DNA of 37,870 nt, from positions 1-37,870 of the IMG/VR virus record IMGVR_UViG_3300042341_000226; one strand, written 5' to 3'. The DNA comes from a virus. Position numbers and translations under genes: made by a program. Numbering within the stretch: the stretch's first letter is position 1; every line of letters starts with the position of its first letter. Positions 31,630-37,870 of this stretch are shown here, piece after piece. Below the pieces are notes generated by a model. The model ran no database searches. It saw only the letters and a program-made list of their open reading frames with translations, and was not told where the DNA came from.

Positions 31630-31923
31630 TTAGAACTTGAACTCAACTTGATCGCTGTGGTTACCGTCGGTGACAGTCAGCGTGGCGCAGTTGCCTTCGG
31701 TGCGGACATTGTGGACACCCTTTATGAAGACTACCCACTCGATGCCTTCGTCCTTGAAGGTGCGGAGCAGGCCAGCTTTCTTGAGCTGGGTGAGGTTGCC
31801 GCGCTGCTCTTTGGTGATGTCAAGCATCGGGGTGCCAGACCAGTTCGGTGCATCAGCGGCAAGGTCAGCTAAGAGCTGGAAGGAAGCAGGCGTCAGGGAG
31901 ATTTCGGTAGCGGTGTTATTCAT
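31630..31923 (-). CDS. Small protein with winged-helix-like region
   Basis: 97 residues. SLTPASFQLLADLAADAPNW, then KEQRGNLTQLKKAGLLRTFK and GIEWVVFIKG read like helix-helix-recognition helix-wing, typical of small winged-helix proteins, followed by a strand pair (CATLTVTDGNHSDQVEFKF). It could regulate phage or host transcription. It starts 9 nt after promoter-like copy D. Confidence 0.6.
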   Translation of the reverse strand: MNNTATEISLTPASFQLLADLAADAPNWSGTPMLDITKEQRGNLTQLKKAGLLRTFKDEGIEWVVFIKGVHNVRTEGNCATLTVTDGNHSDQVEFKF

Positions 31924-31961
31924 AGCGTAGTCAGTGAAACCTTTTTAGTTTCACGTGTAAA
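31924..31961 (-). promoter_or_regulatory. Promoter-like repeat element, copy D
   Basis: On the minus strand: TTTACA (31956-31961), 17 nt, TTCACT (31933-31938), 9 nt, ATG at 31923. Nearly identical to copy A, including the GTGAAAC/GTTTCAC inverted repeat and the GTTC before TTTACA. Confidence 0.6.
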
Positions 31962-31991
31962 GAACAATTTTACAGAAAACTAAAAATAGTT

Positions 31992-32213
31992 TTATTCCCC
32001 GTACATTGCAGCCCTCTGTGCCTTAGTCAAACCACCAGCCTTGGCCTTAGGTATGTTCAACTCATCACGTAGGCGTTCAACAGCTTCTCTTGATCCGTTG
32101 ATCTGCCTAGCTACGATGCTGATCCCGTAGCTCTGACGCAGCAGGATTATAGCCTGCTCACGCTGCTCGGGTGTGAGGGTTTCTTTAACTCGTCCAGGTC
32201 CTCGTTTAATCAT
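31992..32213 (-). CDS. Small helix-turn-helix protein
   Basis: 73 residues, basic. TPEQREQAIILLRQSYGISI then VARQINGSREAVERLRDELN fits a helix-turn-helix resolvase- or homeodomain-like domain; the C-terminus KAKAGGLTKAQRAAMYGE is a basic tail. Probably DNA-binding. The ATG at 32213 overlaps the upstream stop (ATGA), in the operon led by the primase. Confidence 0.65.
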   Translation of the reverse strand: MIKRGPGRVKETLTPEQREQAIILLRQSYGISIVARQINGSREAVERLRDELNIPKAKAGGLTKAQRAAMYGE

Positions 32214-32518
32214 AGAAGTTCTTCTCCGGTTTTTGGTTTTGTTGTTTTAGTTTCGCAGGACACAAATCGTCCGCTAAGCAGGAAGTACAGTGCAAGTGCA
32301 CGCTGTGCCTCGGTGTAGTCAGCTTTATTGCTGGAGCCTACGGGCAGTGGACCATTCACCATCGTGTAATCCTTCTCAAGTGCGTCGTACTCGTAGTCAG
32401 TCAGTATTGACTTTGTTAATACGTAGTAGGCGTATCTGCAGGCCATGACCATATCGAGGTCAAAGTCTGATAACGGCACGATGCGTTTGAGTGAGCTAGT
32501 GCGTCGTGCAGCGCTCAT
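32210..32518 (-). CDS. Orphan LigA N-terminal (Ia-like) domain protein
   Basis: 102 residues. The segment YYVLTKSILTDYEYDALEKD (31-50) closely resembles the first part of NAD-dependent DNA ligase (YY-x-x-x-x-x-x-I-x-D-x-E-Y-D-x-L), the Ia domain that recognises the nicotinamide mononucleotide half of NAD. No adenylation (KxDG) domain follows here or in the next genes. It may bind NAD or simply be a phage helical domain of common descent. It is coupled to neighbours on both sides by ATGA overlaps. Confidence 0.55.
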   Translation of the reverse strand: MSAARRTSSLKRIVPLSDFDLDMVMACRYAYYVLTKSILTDYEYDALEKDYTMVNGPLPVGSSNKADYTEAQRALALYFLLSGRFVSCETKTTKPKTGEELL

Positions 32519-33252
32519 AGTGCATCGTTCCGCTCAAGGAACAAATCAAGGCCAAACAAGGTGCCACCCACTCGGTGGATCAAGAACCCTGGCAGCTTTG
32601 TCAGATTATCCTTCGCACCGATGCCGAACTGAGGCATGCACTTGACGATTGTGTAGTCGTGCAGGAGTGCTTCAAGCTGAGCTGACCCAGCGTACTCAGT
32701 GATCTTCCTGGCGTTGTGTAATTCCACTGCAATCTGCTTGACGCTAGAAGGCCACAGATAGTCCGAGTTGAGCAGCCCCCACTCTGCACCCTCGATGTCA
32801 ATCTTCACGTGCGTTGGTTTGAAGCTGCGAATGAGCTCAACTACGTCAAGGTTCTGCACCTTCACGGCGACACTGTTTTTGCACAGCTTACGGGTGACTG
32901 AGCCGGAACACTTGTTACGTATTGAGGTGTTTTGCACCAGTGTTGCCGTTGGCTCATTTGACATGGTCGCAACGGCCTTGTAAACCATCGGCGCAGTTTT
33001 ACCGTTCCAGTGCTTGTCAATGTTCTGACCAAGCACGTTGAAGTTGTCCTCGTCAGGCTCAACCCCGCAGTAGGCTGCAACGCCTGCTTTGAGTGCCATA
33101 ACAGCAAAGCCACCAATGTTTGCCCCTAGGTCGAGCACCCGTGACTTGTGGTCTAAATTGAAATTGCTGTAGTGGCTCTGGCAGTCTTTCACCATCTGCT
33201 TGTCGGTTTGTAAATGTGCTTCGCGCACGAGTGTATCTTTGTAAATGATCAT
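32515..33252 (-). CDS. FkbM-type SAM-dependent methyltransferase
   Basis: 245 residues. SAM-binding motif VLDLGANIGGFA (39-50), acidic VEPDEDN (64-70), and the KIDIEGAEWGLL segment (150-161) are diagnostic of the FkbM family, which usually methylate sugar hydroxyls or small molecules. No DNA-methyltransferase catalytic motif (DPPY or PCQ) is present. In this phage a substrate might be a glycan or the inositol-like base modification, but its location in the primase operon gives no direct evidence. ATGA overlaps link it to the primase gene and to the following gene. Confidence 0.8.
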   Translation of the reverse strand: MIIYKDTLVREAHLQTDKQMVKDCQSHYSNFNLDHKSRVLDLGANIGGFAVMALKAGVAAYCGVEPDEDNFNVLGQNIDKHWNGKTAPMVYKAVATMSNEPTATLVQNTSIRNKCSGSVTRKLCKNSVAVKVQNLDVVELIRSFKPTHVKIDIEGAEWGLLNSDYLWPSSVKQIAVELHNARKITEYAGSAQLEALLHDYTIVKCMPQFGIGAKDNLTKLPGFLIHRVGGTLFGLDLFLERNDAL

Positions 33253-35861
33253 AGCATTTCTTCTCCCTCGTTACCTGACTCTGATTGTTTGATTCGTTGG
33301 TTCGCCATAGCCTGTGCCTCGGAGGCACTGATTTCACTGTCAGCCTTGACCCACAGAGGGTGCTTCTGGCCGTCCTGCAGGGTCCACCTCCCCACCCGTA
33401 GCCAGCCGTCTTCGCGCAGTACGCTGGCCAGGTGCTGGCTGGTTATTTTCTGCAGACCTTGGCCGTCAAGCATCTCCATGAGGGTGGCTGAGCTGATGAG
33501 GTCTTCACGCACGAGTGGGTGAATACTGTCCTCGACGGCTATGCGCACGGCCGACGTAGTGTCAGAGGCTGCGTCGTTGACGAGCTGCTGCAGATACGTG
33601 GTCATAGGTGCGTGACCGTCCGGTGCGAAGTCGTCCGAGATGCGGTGCTCCTCTAGCCACGCACGTAGGCCTGCAGCGTTGTCCCGCAGCATGCGGAACA
33701 GCTTGTCAAAGTGCGCCGTTCCGAGCGCCTGCACCTGCGCCTTTGTCTGCAGAGCTGACTTCAACACAAAGTAACGCCGATCACCTGCACTGAGTGCCAA
33801 GGCGTCGTGGTGGTTGGTGAACAGCAGATAGTTGGTGCGGTTCTCAAGCATGCGGGTATCACGGAACCGTTGGTTCACGCAGATGACGTCGTTGCTGATG
33901 AGGGGTTTCAGCGAGTTCATGACGTCGTGGCGGTTTTGGCCGACTACACGCACTTCCTCGAGCACCACCAACTGCGTTCCATACGCCCAATCGTTCCAGG
34001 TTGAGCGCAGGGCGGACGAATCAATAGGCATCACCTGACCCTTGCCTAGAACCGCACGCATTGCTTCTGCGAGCACGGTCTTGCCGCAACCCTGGGCACC
34101 CTGCAGCAACACTGCCCATCGGATCTTGTGCCCAGGCTTCTGCACAATGTGGGCCAAGTAGTCGAGCAGCGTGCGCCGATAGCTCTCCTCTGCCACGAGC
34201 ACCTTCAGGTGGTCCATGAAGATCTTACCTGCCTCCTCGGCACGCAGCGGATCAGGCTCAGGGTAGTTGCGCACGTACACGTTGACGTACACTTTGCCCT
34301 CGTGGTGGATGAAGGTATCGTTGGGTTGGCTGGGGTCGTACAGCACATCATACGCGGTGGGGATACCCACGATGTTAAGTAGATAGTCCTGAGGGCGGAT
34401 CACGGGACGACCCTTCGTGCCTATGGATTGGTCGCCGCTTTCCTTCATCTGTTCCTCCGTAGGCAACAGGTGACTGCCGTATACACGGTCTAACGCCTCA
34501 GGACTAAAGTATTCCGTGGTGCTGGGTCGGATGAATGTATTCATCTTGCTGGCATATGCCATGCCCTTGCACCACTCAGGCAGCTTGGCCTTGCTGCGCT
34601 TCTTGTCGGCGGCAGCTGCCTTCATGCGTCGCAGATCCTTACGCAACACAGGCACACCGATCTTCATTGGTGGGTTGCACTGTTTGACTGCGTGAGCAAT
34701 CTCTTGCATTAACGACTCCTCCTCGCTCACCGTGAGTAACGGGGTGGCGGCGATACGGCGCAGCCCCTCGTTCACTAACTGTGACGCTGGCATGGGGTCG
34801 CGCCCAGCCTTGCCACTGATCCACGCTAGGGTGGCTGCGTAGCAGCGTGCCTTTGTTGGGTTGGCGTCCCAGCCGTTGGCCGATGCCCGCGACAGGAGTG
34901 ACCGGATGGTGACAGGCACTCGGCCACGAATGTTCGGCTTCAGGGAGCGCCACTTGGCTGTGGTGTCACTGTCGCCTGCATACTTGCTGCCTTGACTTGA
35001 CCAATCGTCAAACAGCTTGAACGCCTCACTGGCGTTGGGCTCAGTCTGGAACTGATGCCGCATTGCTGCTGCGATCTCGAGCCACTCGGGGTAGGTGCAG
35101 TCAGGGTCGATGTGCTTCAGTGCAGACGCTACGTCTTGCAGTGAGATCTCATCAACTATGGGGCGCAAGTAGTCAAGATCGTCAACGGAATCGGCTGCTA
35201 CAGCACCTGAGTTGTGGGAGGGTTTTTGCTCCGTTAGCTGGTCACTGTCGGTATTGCAAATATCAGCCTCTCGGTAGGCGCGACCACCAGTTTCCGAGAT
35301 AATCAAGGGGTGCTGGGTCTCACCCTTGAAGATTGTTGGGAGATACATGGGCTGCACGGCCACACGGCTTTCCTTGTTCACGCGGATCAGTCCTATGCGT
35401 CCCGCTAGATCGTCCAAGGCGTCCTTGTAACGGTTGAGGGGTAAGTGTGCCGCTTCTACCAGTATCCGGAGCCTTGGAGCTGAAGGAATCGAACTGGCGG
35501 TTGTGTGAACCGCAAAGTTGAACGGCATCAGTTGCTCGGCAAGGGTCTCCGGCGAGTTGTGGTAAGGCTTGGCTAGCTCAGGCTCATCAATGTCCAAGCA
35601 GATCAAGGTGATCGATACTGCGAGTTCCAAGTGGCGGGGTGAGGTCTCACCGTCGAAGGTGCACGGCACAACGTAGGGGACTCGCTTGGCCTTCTGACGA
35701 GCCTTGGGGTCCATGTTGGCGTATTGCTCCCTTGTGACGTTGAGAGAGACGGCGAGGTTGAAAACCTCGTCGACGAGTTGACGGAATGAACGGGGTGGCA
35801 GCTTGCGGACGTGTCCAAGATCAGACGCGTCTCCCCCGAAGAAGGTAGGTGACAGTTCCAT
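33249..35861 (-). CDS. Primase-helicase (AEP-like primase, PriCT-2, superfamily 3-type helicase)
   Basis: About 870 residues from the ATG at 35861; a TTG at 35867 has better spacing to a GGAGG and could be the true start. The N-terminal part has LICLDIDEPEL (acidic DxD of an archaeo-eukaryotic-type primase) and VHTTASS with PRLRILVEA. A PriCT-2 segment follows (about 242-335; LKHIDPDCTYPEWLEIAAAM). The C-terminal helicase has Walker A LLQGAQGCGKT near 587-597, Walker B LVVLEEV near 636, and TNYLLFTNHHDAL, as in phage DUF5906/D5 proteins. It synthesises primers and unwinds DNA at the origin, which is probably the non-coding region just upstream. Confidence 0.9.
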   Translation of the reverse strand: MELSPTFFGGDASDLGHVRKLPPRSFRQLVDEVFNLAVSLNVTREQYANMDPKARQKAKRVPYVVPCTFDGETSPRHLELAVSITLICLDIDEPELAKPYHNSPETLAEQLMPFNFAVHTTASSIPSAPRLRILVEAAHLPLNRYKDALDDLAGRIGLIRVNKESRVAVQPMYLPTIFKGETQHPLIISETGGRAYREADICNTDSDQLTEQKPSHNSGAVAADSVDDLDYLRPIVDEISLQDVASALKHIDPDCTYPEWLEIAAAMRHQFQTEPNASEAFKLFDDWSSQGSKYAGDSDTTAKWRSLKPNIRGRVPVTIRSLLSRASANGWDANPTKARCYAATLAWISGKAGRDPMPASQLVNEGLRRIAATPLLTVSEEESLMQEIAHAVKQCNPPMKIGVPVLRKDLRRMKAAAADKKRSKAKLPEWCKGMAYASKMNTFIRPSTTEYFSPEALDRVYGSHLLPTEEQMKESGDQSIGTKGRPVIRPQDYLLNIVGIPTAYDVLYDPSQPNDTFIHHEGKVYVNVYVRNYPEPDPLRAEEAGKIFMDHLKVLVAEESYRRTLLDYLAHIVQKPGHKIRWAVLLQGAQGCGKTVLAEAMRAVLGKGQVMPIDSSALRSTWNDWAYGTQLVVLEEVRVVGQNRHDVMNSLKPLISNDVICVNQRFRDTRMLENRTNYLLFTNHHDALALSAGDRRYFVLKSALQTKAQVQALGTAHFDKLFRMLRDNAAGLRAWLEEHRISDDFAPDGHAPMTTYLQQLVNDAASDTTSAVRIAVEDSIHPLVREDLISSATLMEMLDGQGLQKITSQHLASVLREDGWLRVGRWTLQDGQKHPLWVKADSEISASEAQAMANQRIKQSESGNEGEEML

Positions 35862-35960
35862 AGGCAACGGGGTGTTTACCTCCCTTTACTTTGAAGGCAA
35901 GTTTAATTGTTGATTAACTTTGCAGACCTATAAGACTGATAAAAATAATCAGTCCCACCA

Positions 35961-36126
35961 TCAGTCCCCCTCTCAAAAATGGGGTCAAAGACCGCAAGAC
36001 TGATAAATACTTATAGAATACACGTGTAAGGAGAAAAATTAGAATAGAGAAATCCAAAAATTATAATATAATAGAGGTAAAAATGAGTCTTGCGGTCTGC
36101 AAGGGTGTTTTTGAGAGGGGGACTGA
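35961..36126. repeat. Long inverted repeat flanking an AT-rich core
   Basis: Left arm 35961-36001 and right arm 36086-36126 match in inverted orientation: 19 identical bases at the outer side (TCAGTCCCCCTCTCAAAAA), a 9-bp different segment, and 13 identical bases inside (AGACCGCAAGACT). The core (36002-36085) is AT-rich with TATAATATAATAG. Related AGACC-N3/4-AGACTGAT units occur at 35924-35940, 35989-36004, 36086-36098 (inverted) and 36203-36219 (inverted). Confidence 0.85.
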
Positions 36127-36259
36127 TTGTCAGACCGAGGTCCGGACTGATTATTATCAGTCTGAAGAATACAGCTTGTTTTGATGGAGACCGCTCAACT
36201 TTATCAGTCTAACGGTCTGTAAGGAGGTGTTTTGGCCTATTAAGCTGACAAGTGTGACA

Positions 36260-36328
36260 GCTAATCCGTGCAAAATGCCCTTAGCATGTTCTCTCATGGA
36301 GAATCCGTTTTTCGCGGATTAGCTTTTT
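36260..36328 (+). terminator. Hairpin with T-run inside the non-coding region
   Basis: A compact hairpin (AATCCG 36302-36307 with CGGATT 36315-36320), or a larger one using 36260-36268 with 36315-36323, is followed by TTTTT (36324-36328). It would end a rightward transcript started within the AT-rich core, perhaps a small RNA or origin transcript, before the 36434 gene. It may instead be a binding site. Confidence 0.4.
36262..36284 (+). repeat. 23-bp direct repeat, copy 1
   Basis: TAATCCGTGCAAAATGCCC then TTAG; it differs by one base from the copy at 36342-36364, 80 bp away. A shorter inverted relative (CGCGGATTA) is at 36313-36321. Possibly protein binding sites controlling the rightward gene. 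Confidence 0.85.
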
Positions 36329-36341
36329 GGGGCTTGTGATG

Positions 36342-36364
36342 TAATCCGCGCAAAATGCCCTTAG
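36342..36364 (+). repeat. 23-bp direct repeat, copy 2
   Basis: TAATCCGCGCAAAATGCCC then TTAG, 22 of 23 identical to copy 1. It lies 70 bp before the start of the RHH-like gene, a suitable place for an operator. Confidence 0.85.
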
Positions 36365-36433
36365 GAGTATTGTTAATCATGATGAAATATGTGCTTTACT
36401 ATTTTTCACTAGCAGTTTGACTCCTTTGGCAAG

Positions 36434-36889
36434 ATGTGCGACTTACTTTCACGGGTATATTACAGCGGACACGCTGGTCGTCCAAAGATGGAACGGTGCG
36501 AGACCACGACCATTAAAATGGACAAGCGTTTGCGCACGGAGATGCTGGATTACTGCGTGGAGAACAGCCTGACACAGCGCAAGTTCTTTGAGCTTGGGAC
36601 TGACCTGCTGCTGATCCATGGAGATGCGTTCTGTCGCCATATACGTAAGAACCGCGTTGGCGGACGTAAACGCCCACCCCATCACATGACGACCCTACGC
36701 TTGAACAAGAGGGTGTGGCGTCTGATGACTCAGTTCTGCCTTGACCGCGATGTGTCACAGCGTGAGTTCTTCGAGGGAGCCACTGCCCTACTGGTGATGA
36801 GTCAAGAATTCAAGCGACGCATCAAGGCACGCAAAGTTTTAGCTGAACAGCAACGTGAGGAGAAACTGCTACAAGCAGAACTACTATGA
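36434..36889 (+). CDS. Tandem ribbon-helix-helix-like DNA-binding protein
   Basis: 151 residues (or 133 from the ATG at 36488). Two internal copies are clear: TTTIKMDKRLRTEMLDYCVE with NSLTQRKFFELGTDLLL (24-60), and MTTLRLNKRVWRLMTQFCLD with RDVSQREFFEGATALLV (85-121). Each has a short basic strand followed by two helices, as in MetJ/Arc repressors, so one chain may act as a pseudo-dimer. The C-terminus is charged and helical. It is the first gene of the terminase operon and sits beside the repeat region, which may contain its binding sites. Confidence 0.65.
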   Translation: MCDLLSRVYYSGHAGRPKMERCETTTIKMDKRLRTEMLDYCVENSLTQRKFFELGTDLLLIHGDAFCRHIRKNRVGGRKRPPHHMTTLRLNKRVWRLMTQFCLDRDVSQREFFEGATALLVMSQEFKRRIKARKVLAEQQREEKLLQAELL

Positions 36890-37368
36890 TTAAAGGTGAT
36901 CGCCGAATACTTGATAGGACTGAGCTCGGTGGGTACTCGCCTGAAGTCGCCATGGACTTGGGCCAAGAGCCACTGATGCCGTCAAAGCGACACACCCTAC
37001 GCTGCAAACGTAGAGAGCTACGCCTATCGCGCCTAGCCAAGCAATACATCATAGACTACAACCTGCCGAAAGCGTGCGCACGAGCAGATCTAGACTGGAA
37101 AGACGTCAAGGATGCTGAGCGAGACCCTTTCTTCATACAGCTAGTGCAGGAGCTCGTAGAGACAATAGATCCCGACCTAGTGATGAGTAGGCAGGAGGTG
37201 CTTATGGCGTTCAAGAAGGAAGCGTTTCATGGTGACAAATCTGCGTCACGCATCAAGGCACTTGAGTGCTTAGCACGACTCATGGGTATGGAGTTGCCTG
37301 ATCCTAACAGTAAAGACACGTCAAGCCTGCCACCAACCATCAACATCACCCTCACTCAAGCCAAATGA
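36886..37368 (+). CDS. Terminase small subunit
   Basis: 160 residues. Helices with YNLPKACARADLDWKDVKDA (a helix-turn-helix-like N-terminal part) and then RQEVLMAFKKEAFHGDKSAS and RIKALECLARLMGMELP fit phage small terminases, which recognise the packaging site and hold the large subunit. Its stop overlaps the next gene, and the large subunit follows two small genes later. It also overlaps the RHH-like gene (ATGA), so it is in the same transcript. Confidence 0.8.
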   Translation: MIKGDRRILDRTELGGYSPEVAMDLGQEPLMPSKRHTLRCKRRELRLSRLAKQYIIDYNLPKACARADLDWKDVKDAERDPFFIQLVQELVETIDPDLVMSRQEVLMAFKKEAFHGDKSASRIKALECLARLMGMELPDPNSKDTSSLPPTINITLTQAK

Positions 37369-37541
37369 AGCAACCACTGATAAACGTATTCCTGGTGATC
37401 ATGGCCATCCTGTTTATGTTCTCGGCTGCGATTCCCGACATACACAGCGACCACTACACCTACGAGGCGTCGCTCTCGTTCAGGCTCCTCTTTGTGTCCT
37501 TCTCACTGCTGGCAATCGCCCTCATGGTGAAAACACAATGA
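37365..37541 (+). CDS. Small two-segment membrane protein
   Basis: 58 residues, ATG at 37365 overlapping the terminase small subunit stop and ending at 37541 overlapping the next ATG. Two hydrophobic segments are seen: LINVFLVIMAILFMFSAAI (5-23) and LLFVSFSLLAIALMV (41-55), separated by a polar DIHSDHYTYEASLSFR loop. The overlapping junctions on both sides make it a real gene. It could be an antiholin or a superinfection-related membrane protein. Confidence 0.65.
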   Translation: MKQPLINVFLVIMAILFMFSAAIPDIHSDHYTYEASLSFRLLFVSFSLLAIALMVKTQ

Positions 37542-37762
37542 AGCACACAGGCACGAAGGACTTCGTCGACGGTGCCGTTGACCTCATGAAGCAGGGCAAT
37601 CACACCTTCCTGATTGTGGCCATTGATCCCACAGGCAAAGATACAGCCAACTACATGATTCGTGCTGGGTGCACCACTAAAAAGAATCTGCGACGCCTGC
37701 GCGATATAGTGAATGACTTCGTGGTCGACCACCTTGAAGGGATGGTAGATGAGTCAGCTTAA
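37538..37762 (+). CDS. Small hypothetical protein between terminase genes
   Basis: 74 residues. KDFVDGAVDLMKQGNHTFLI, then VAIDPTGKDTANYMIRAG and a basic helical segment (TKKNLRRLRDIVNDFVVD) and an acidic end. No family recognised. It overlaps the preceding stop, and the terminase large subunit starts inside its end (37749). Confidence 0.6.
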   Translation: MKHTGTKDFVDGAVDLMKQGNHTFLIVAIDPTGKDTANYMIRAGCTTKKNLRRLRDIVNDFVVDHLEGMVDESA

Positions 37763-37870
37763 CTTATCACTCCACGAGCGTCAGACTCAGGCGCTGCTCA
37801 GCGACGCCAACGAGATGCTCTACGGTGGTGCAGCAGGAGGTGGTAAGAGCCACCTGATGCGCGTAGCCTC
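37749..37870 (+). CDS. Terminase large subunit, N-terminal part (3' truncated)
   Basis: 40 residues are visible, beginning MSQLNLSLHERQTQALLSDA. The segment MLYGGAAGGGKSHLMRV holds the Walker A motif of the terminase ATPase (GGAAGGGKS). A GAAGGGATGG ribosome binding site lies 5-14 nt upstream of the ATG at 37749. The gene powers DNA packaging with its C-terminal nuclease, which lies outside the window, and on a circular map leads toward the portal and capsid genes. Confidence 0.92.
   Translation, partial: MSQLNLSLHERQTQALLSDANEMLYGGAAGGGKSHLMRVA

Larger units (their letters stand above)
35862..36433. other. 570-bp AT-rich repeat region: candidate replication origin / control region
   Basis: No credible gene lies here. 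Between the primase gene (minus) and the DNA-binding protein gene (plus) are eight copies of GACTGAT (35934, 35948, 35960, 35998, 36121, 36145, 36156 and 36203, four in each orientation), a long inverted repeat (35961-36001 with 36086-36126) around an 84-bp AT-rich core, and two 23-bp direct repeats further right. Repeats flanking an AT-rich core beside the primase gene are typical of iteron origins; they could equally be operators for the RHH-like protein encoded next door. Confidence 0.6.

Noticed and set aside
1-37870. Integrase, attachment site, immunity repressor or tRNA genes suggesting a temperate phage
   Set aside because: No tyrosine or serine recombinase motifs, no cI-like repressor pair and no cloverleaf tRNA seen. 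The small HTH at 31992 and the RHH-like protein alone do not support lysogeny; missing sequence outside the window could change this.

Overview
This window is most of the genome of a tailed, siphovirus-type bacteriophage, cut inside the major capsid gene at the left and inside the large terminase gene at the right. The long tape measure, simple tail tube, lambda-like tail tip and absence of any sheath or baseplate gene indicate a long non-contractile tail. I see no integrase, excisionase, tRNA, CRISPR array, insertion sequence or recognisable endolysin. The host cannot be named. Many genes lack a Shine-Dalgarno sequence and several minus-strand genes have CAA-rich leaders, which fits hosts with weak SD dependence (for example cyanobacteria, Bacteroidota or Verrucomicrobiota).

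Layout. Positions 1-15838 (plus strand) are the morphogenesis module: capsid, head-tail connectors, tail terminator, tail tube, tail assembly chaperones joined by a -1 ribosomal frameshift, tape measure, fibre genes, a holin-like pair, and a tail tip with NlpC/P60 peptidase and J-like protein. A bidirectional terminator near 15860 separates this from a convergent minus-strand block (15877-35861). Positions 15877-22251 hold the nucleotide and base-modification genes. Positions 22298-35861 hold replication and recombination: SNF2 helicase, VRR-NUC, family A DNA polymerase, ssDNA-binding protein, DUF2800 nuclease, primase-helicase, and many small proteins. Positions 35862-36433 are a 570-bp AT-rich, repeat-packed non-coding region that looks like a replication origin or control region. 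From 36434 the plus strand resumes with a DNA-binding protein and the terminase genes, which on a circular map lead back to the capsid.

The most interesting part is a probable thymine hypermodification pathway. It comprises a thymidylate synthase/dUMP hydroxymethylase-type enzyme, an HD phosphohydrolase, a 5-hydroxymethyluracil DNA kinase-like protein, two different alpha-glutamyl/putrescinyl-thymine pyrophosphorylase-like proteins, a dual-specificity-type phosphatase and a myo-inositol-3-phosphate synthase. The last five lie in one tight operon. The inference is that phage DNA carries a thymine derivative built from 5-hydroxymethyl-dU, possibly decorated with inositol or an inositol-derived group.

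Five copies of a promoter-like element (TTTACA/T, exactly 17 nt, TTCACT) precede minus-strand genes. In four of them the start codon follows 9 nt later, so the transcripts may be leaderless or nearly so.
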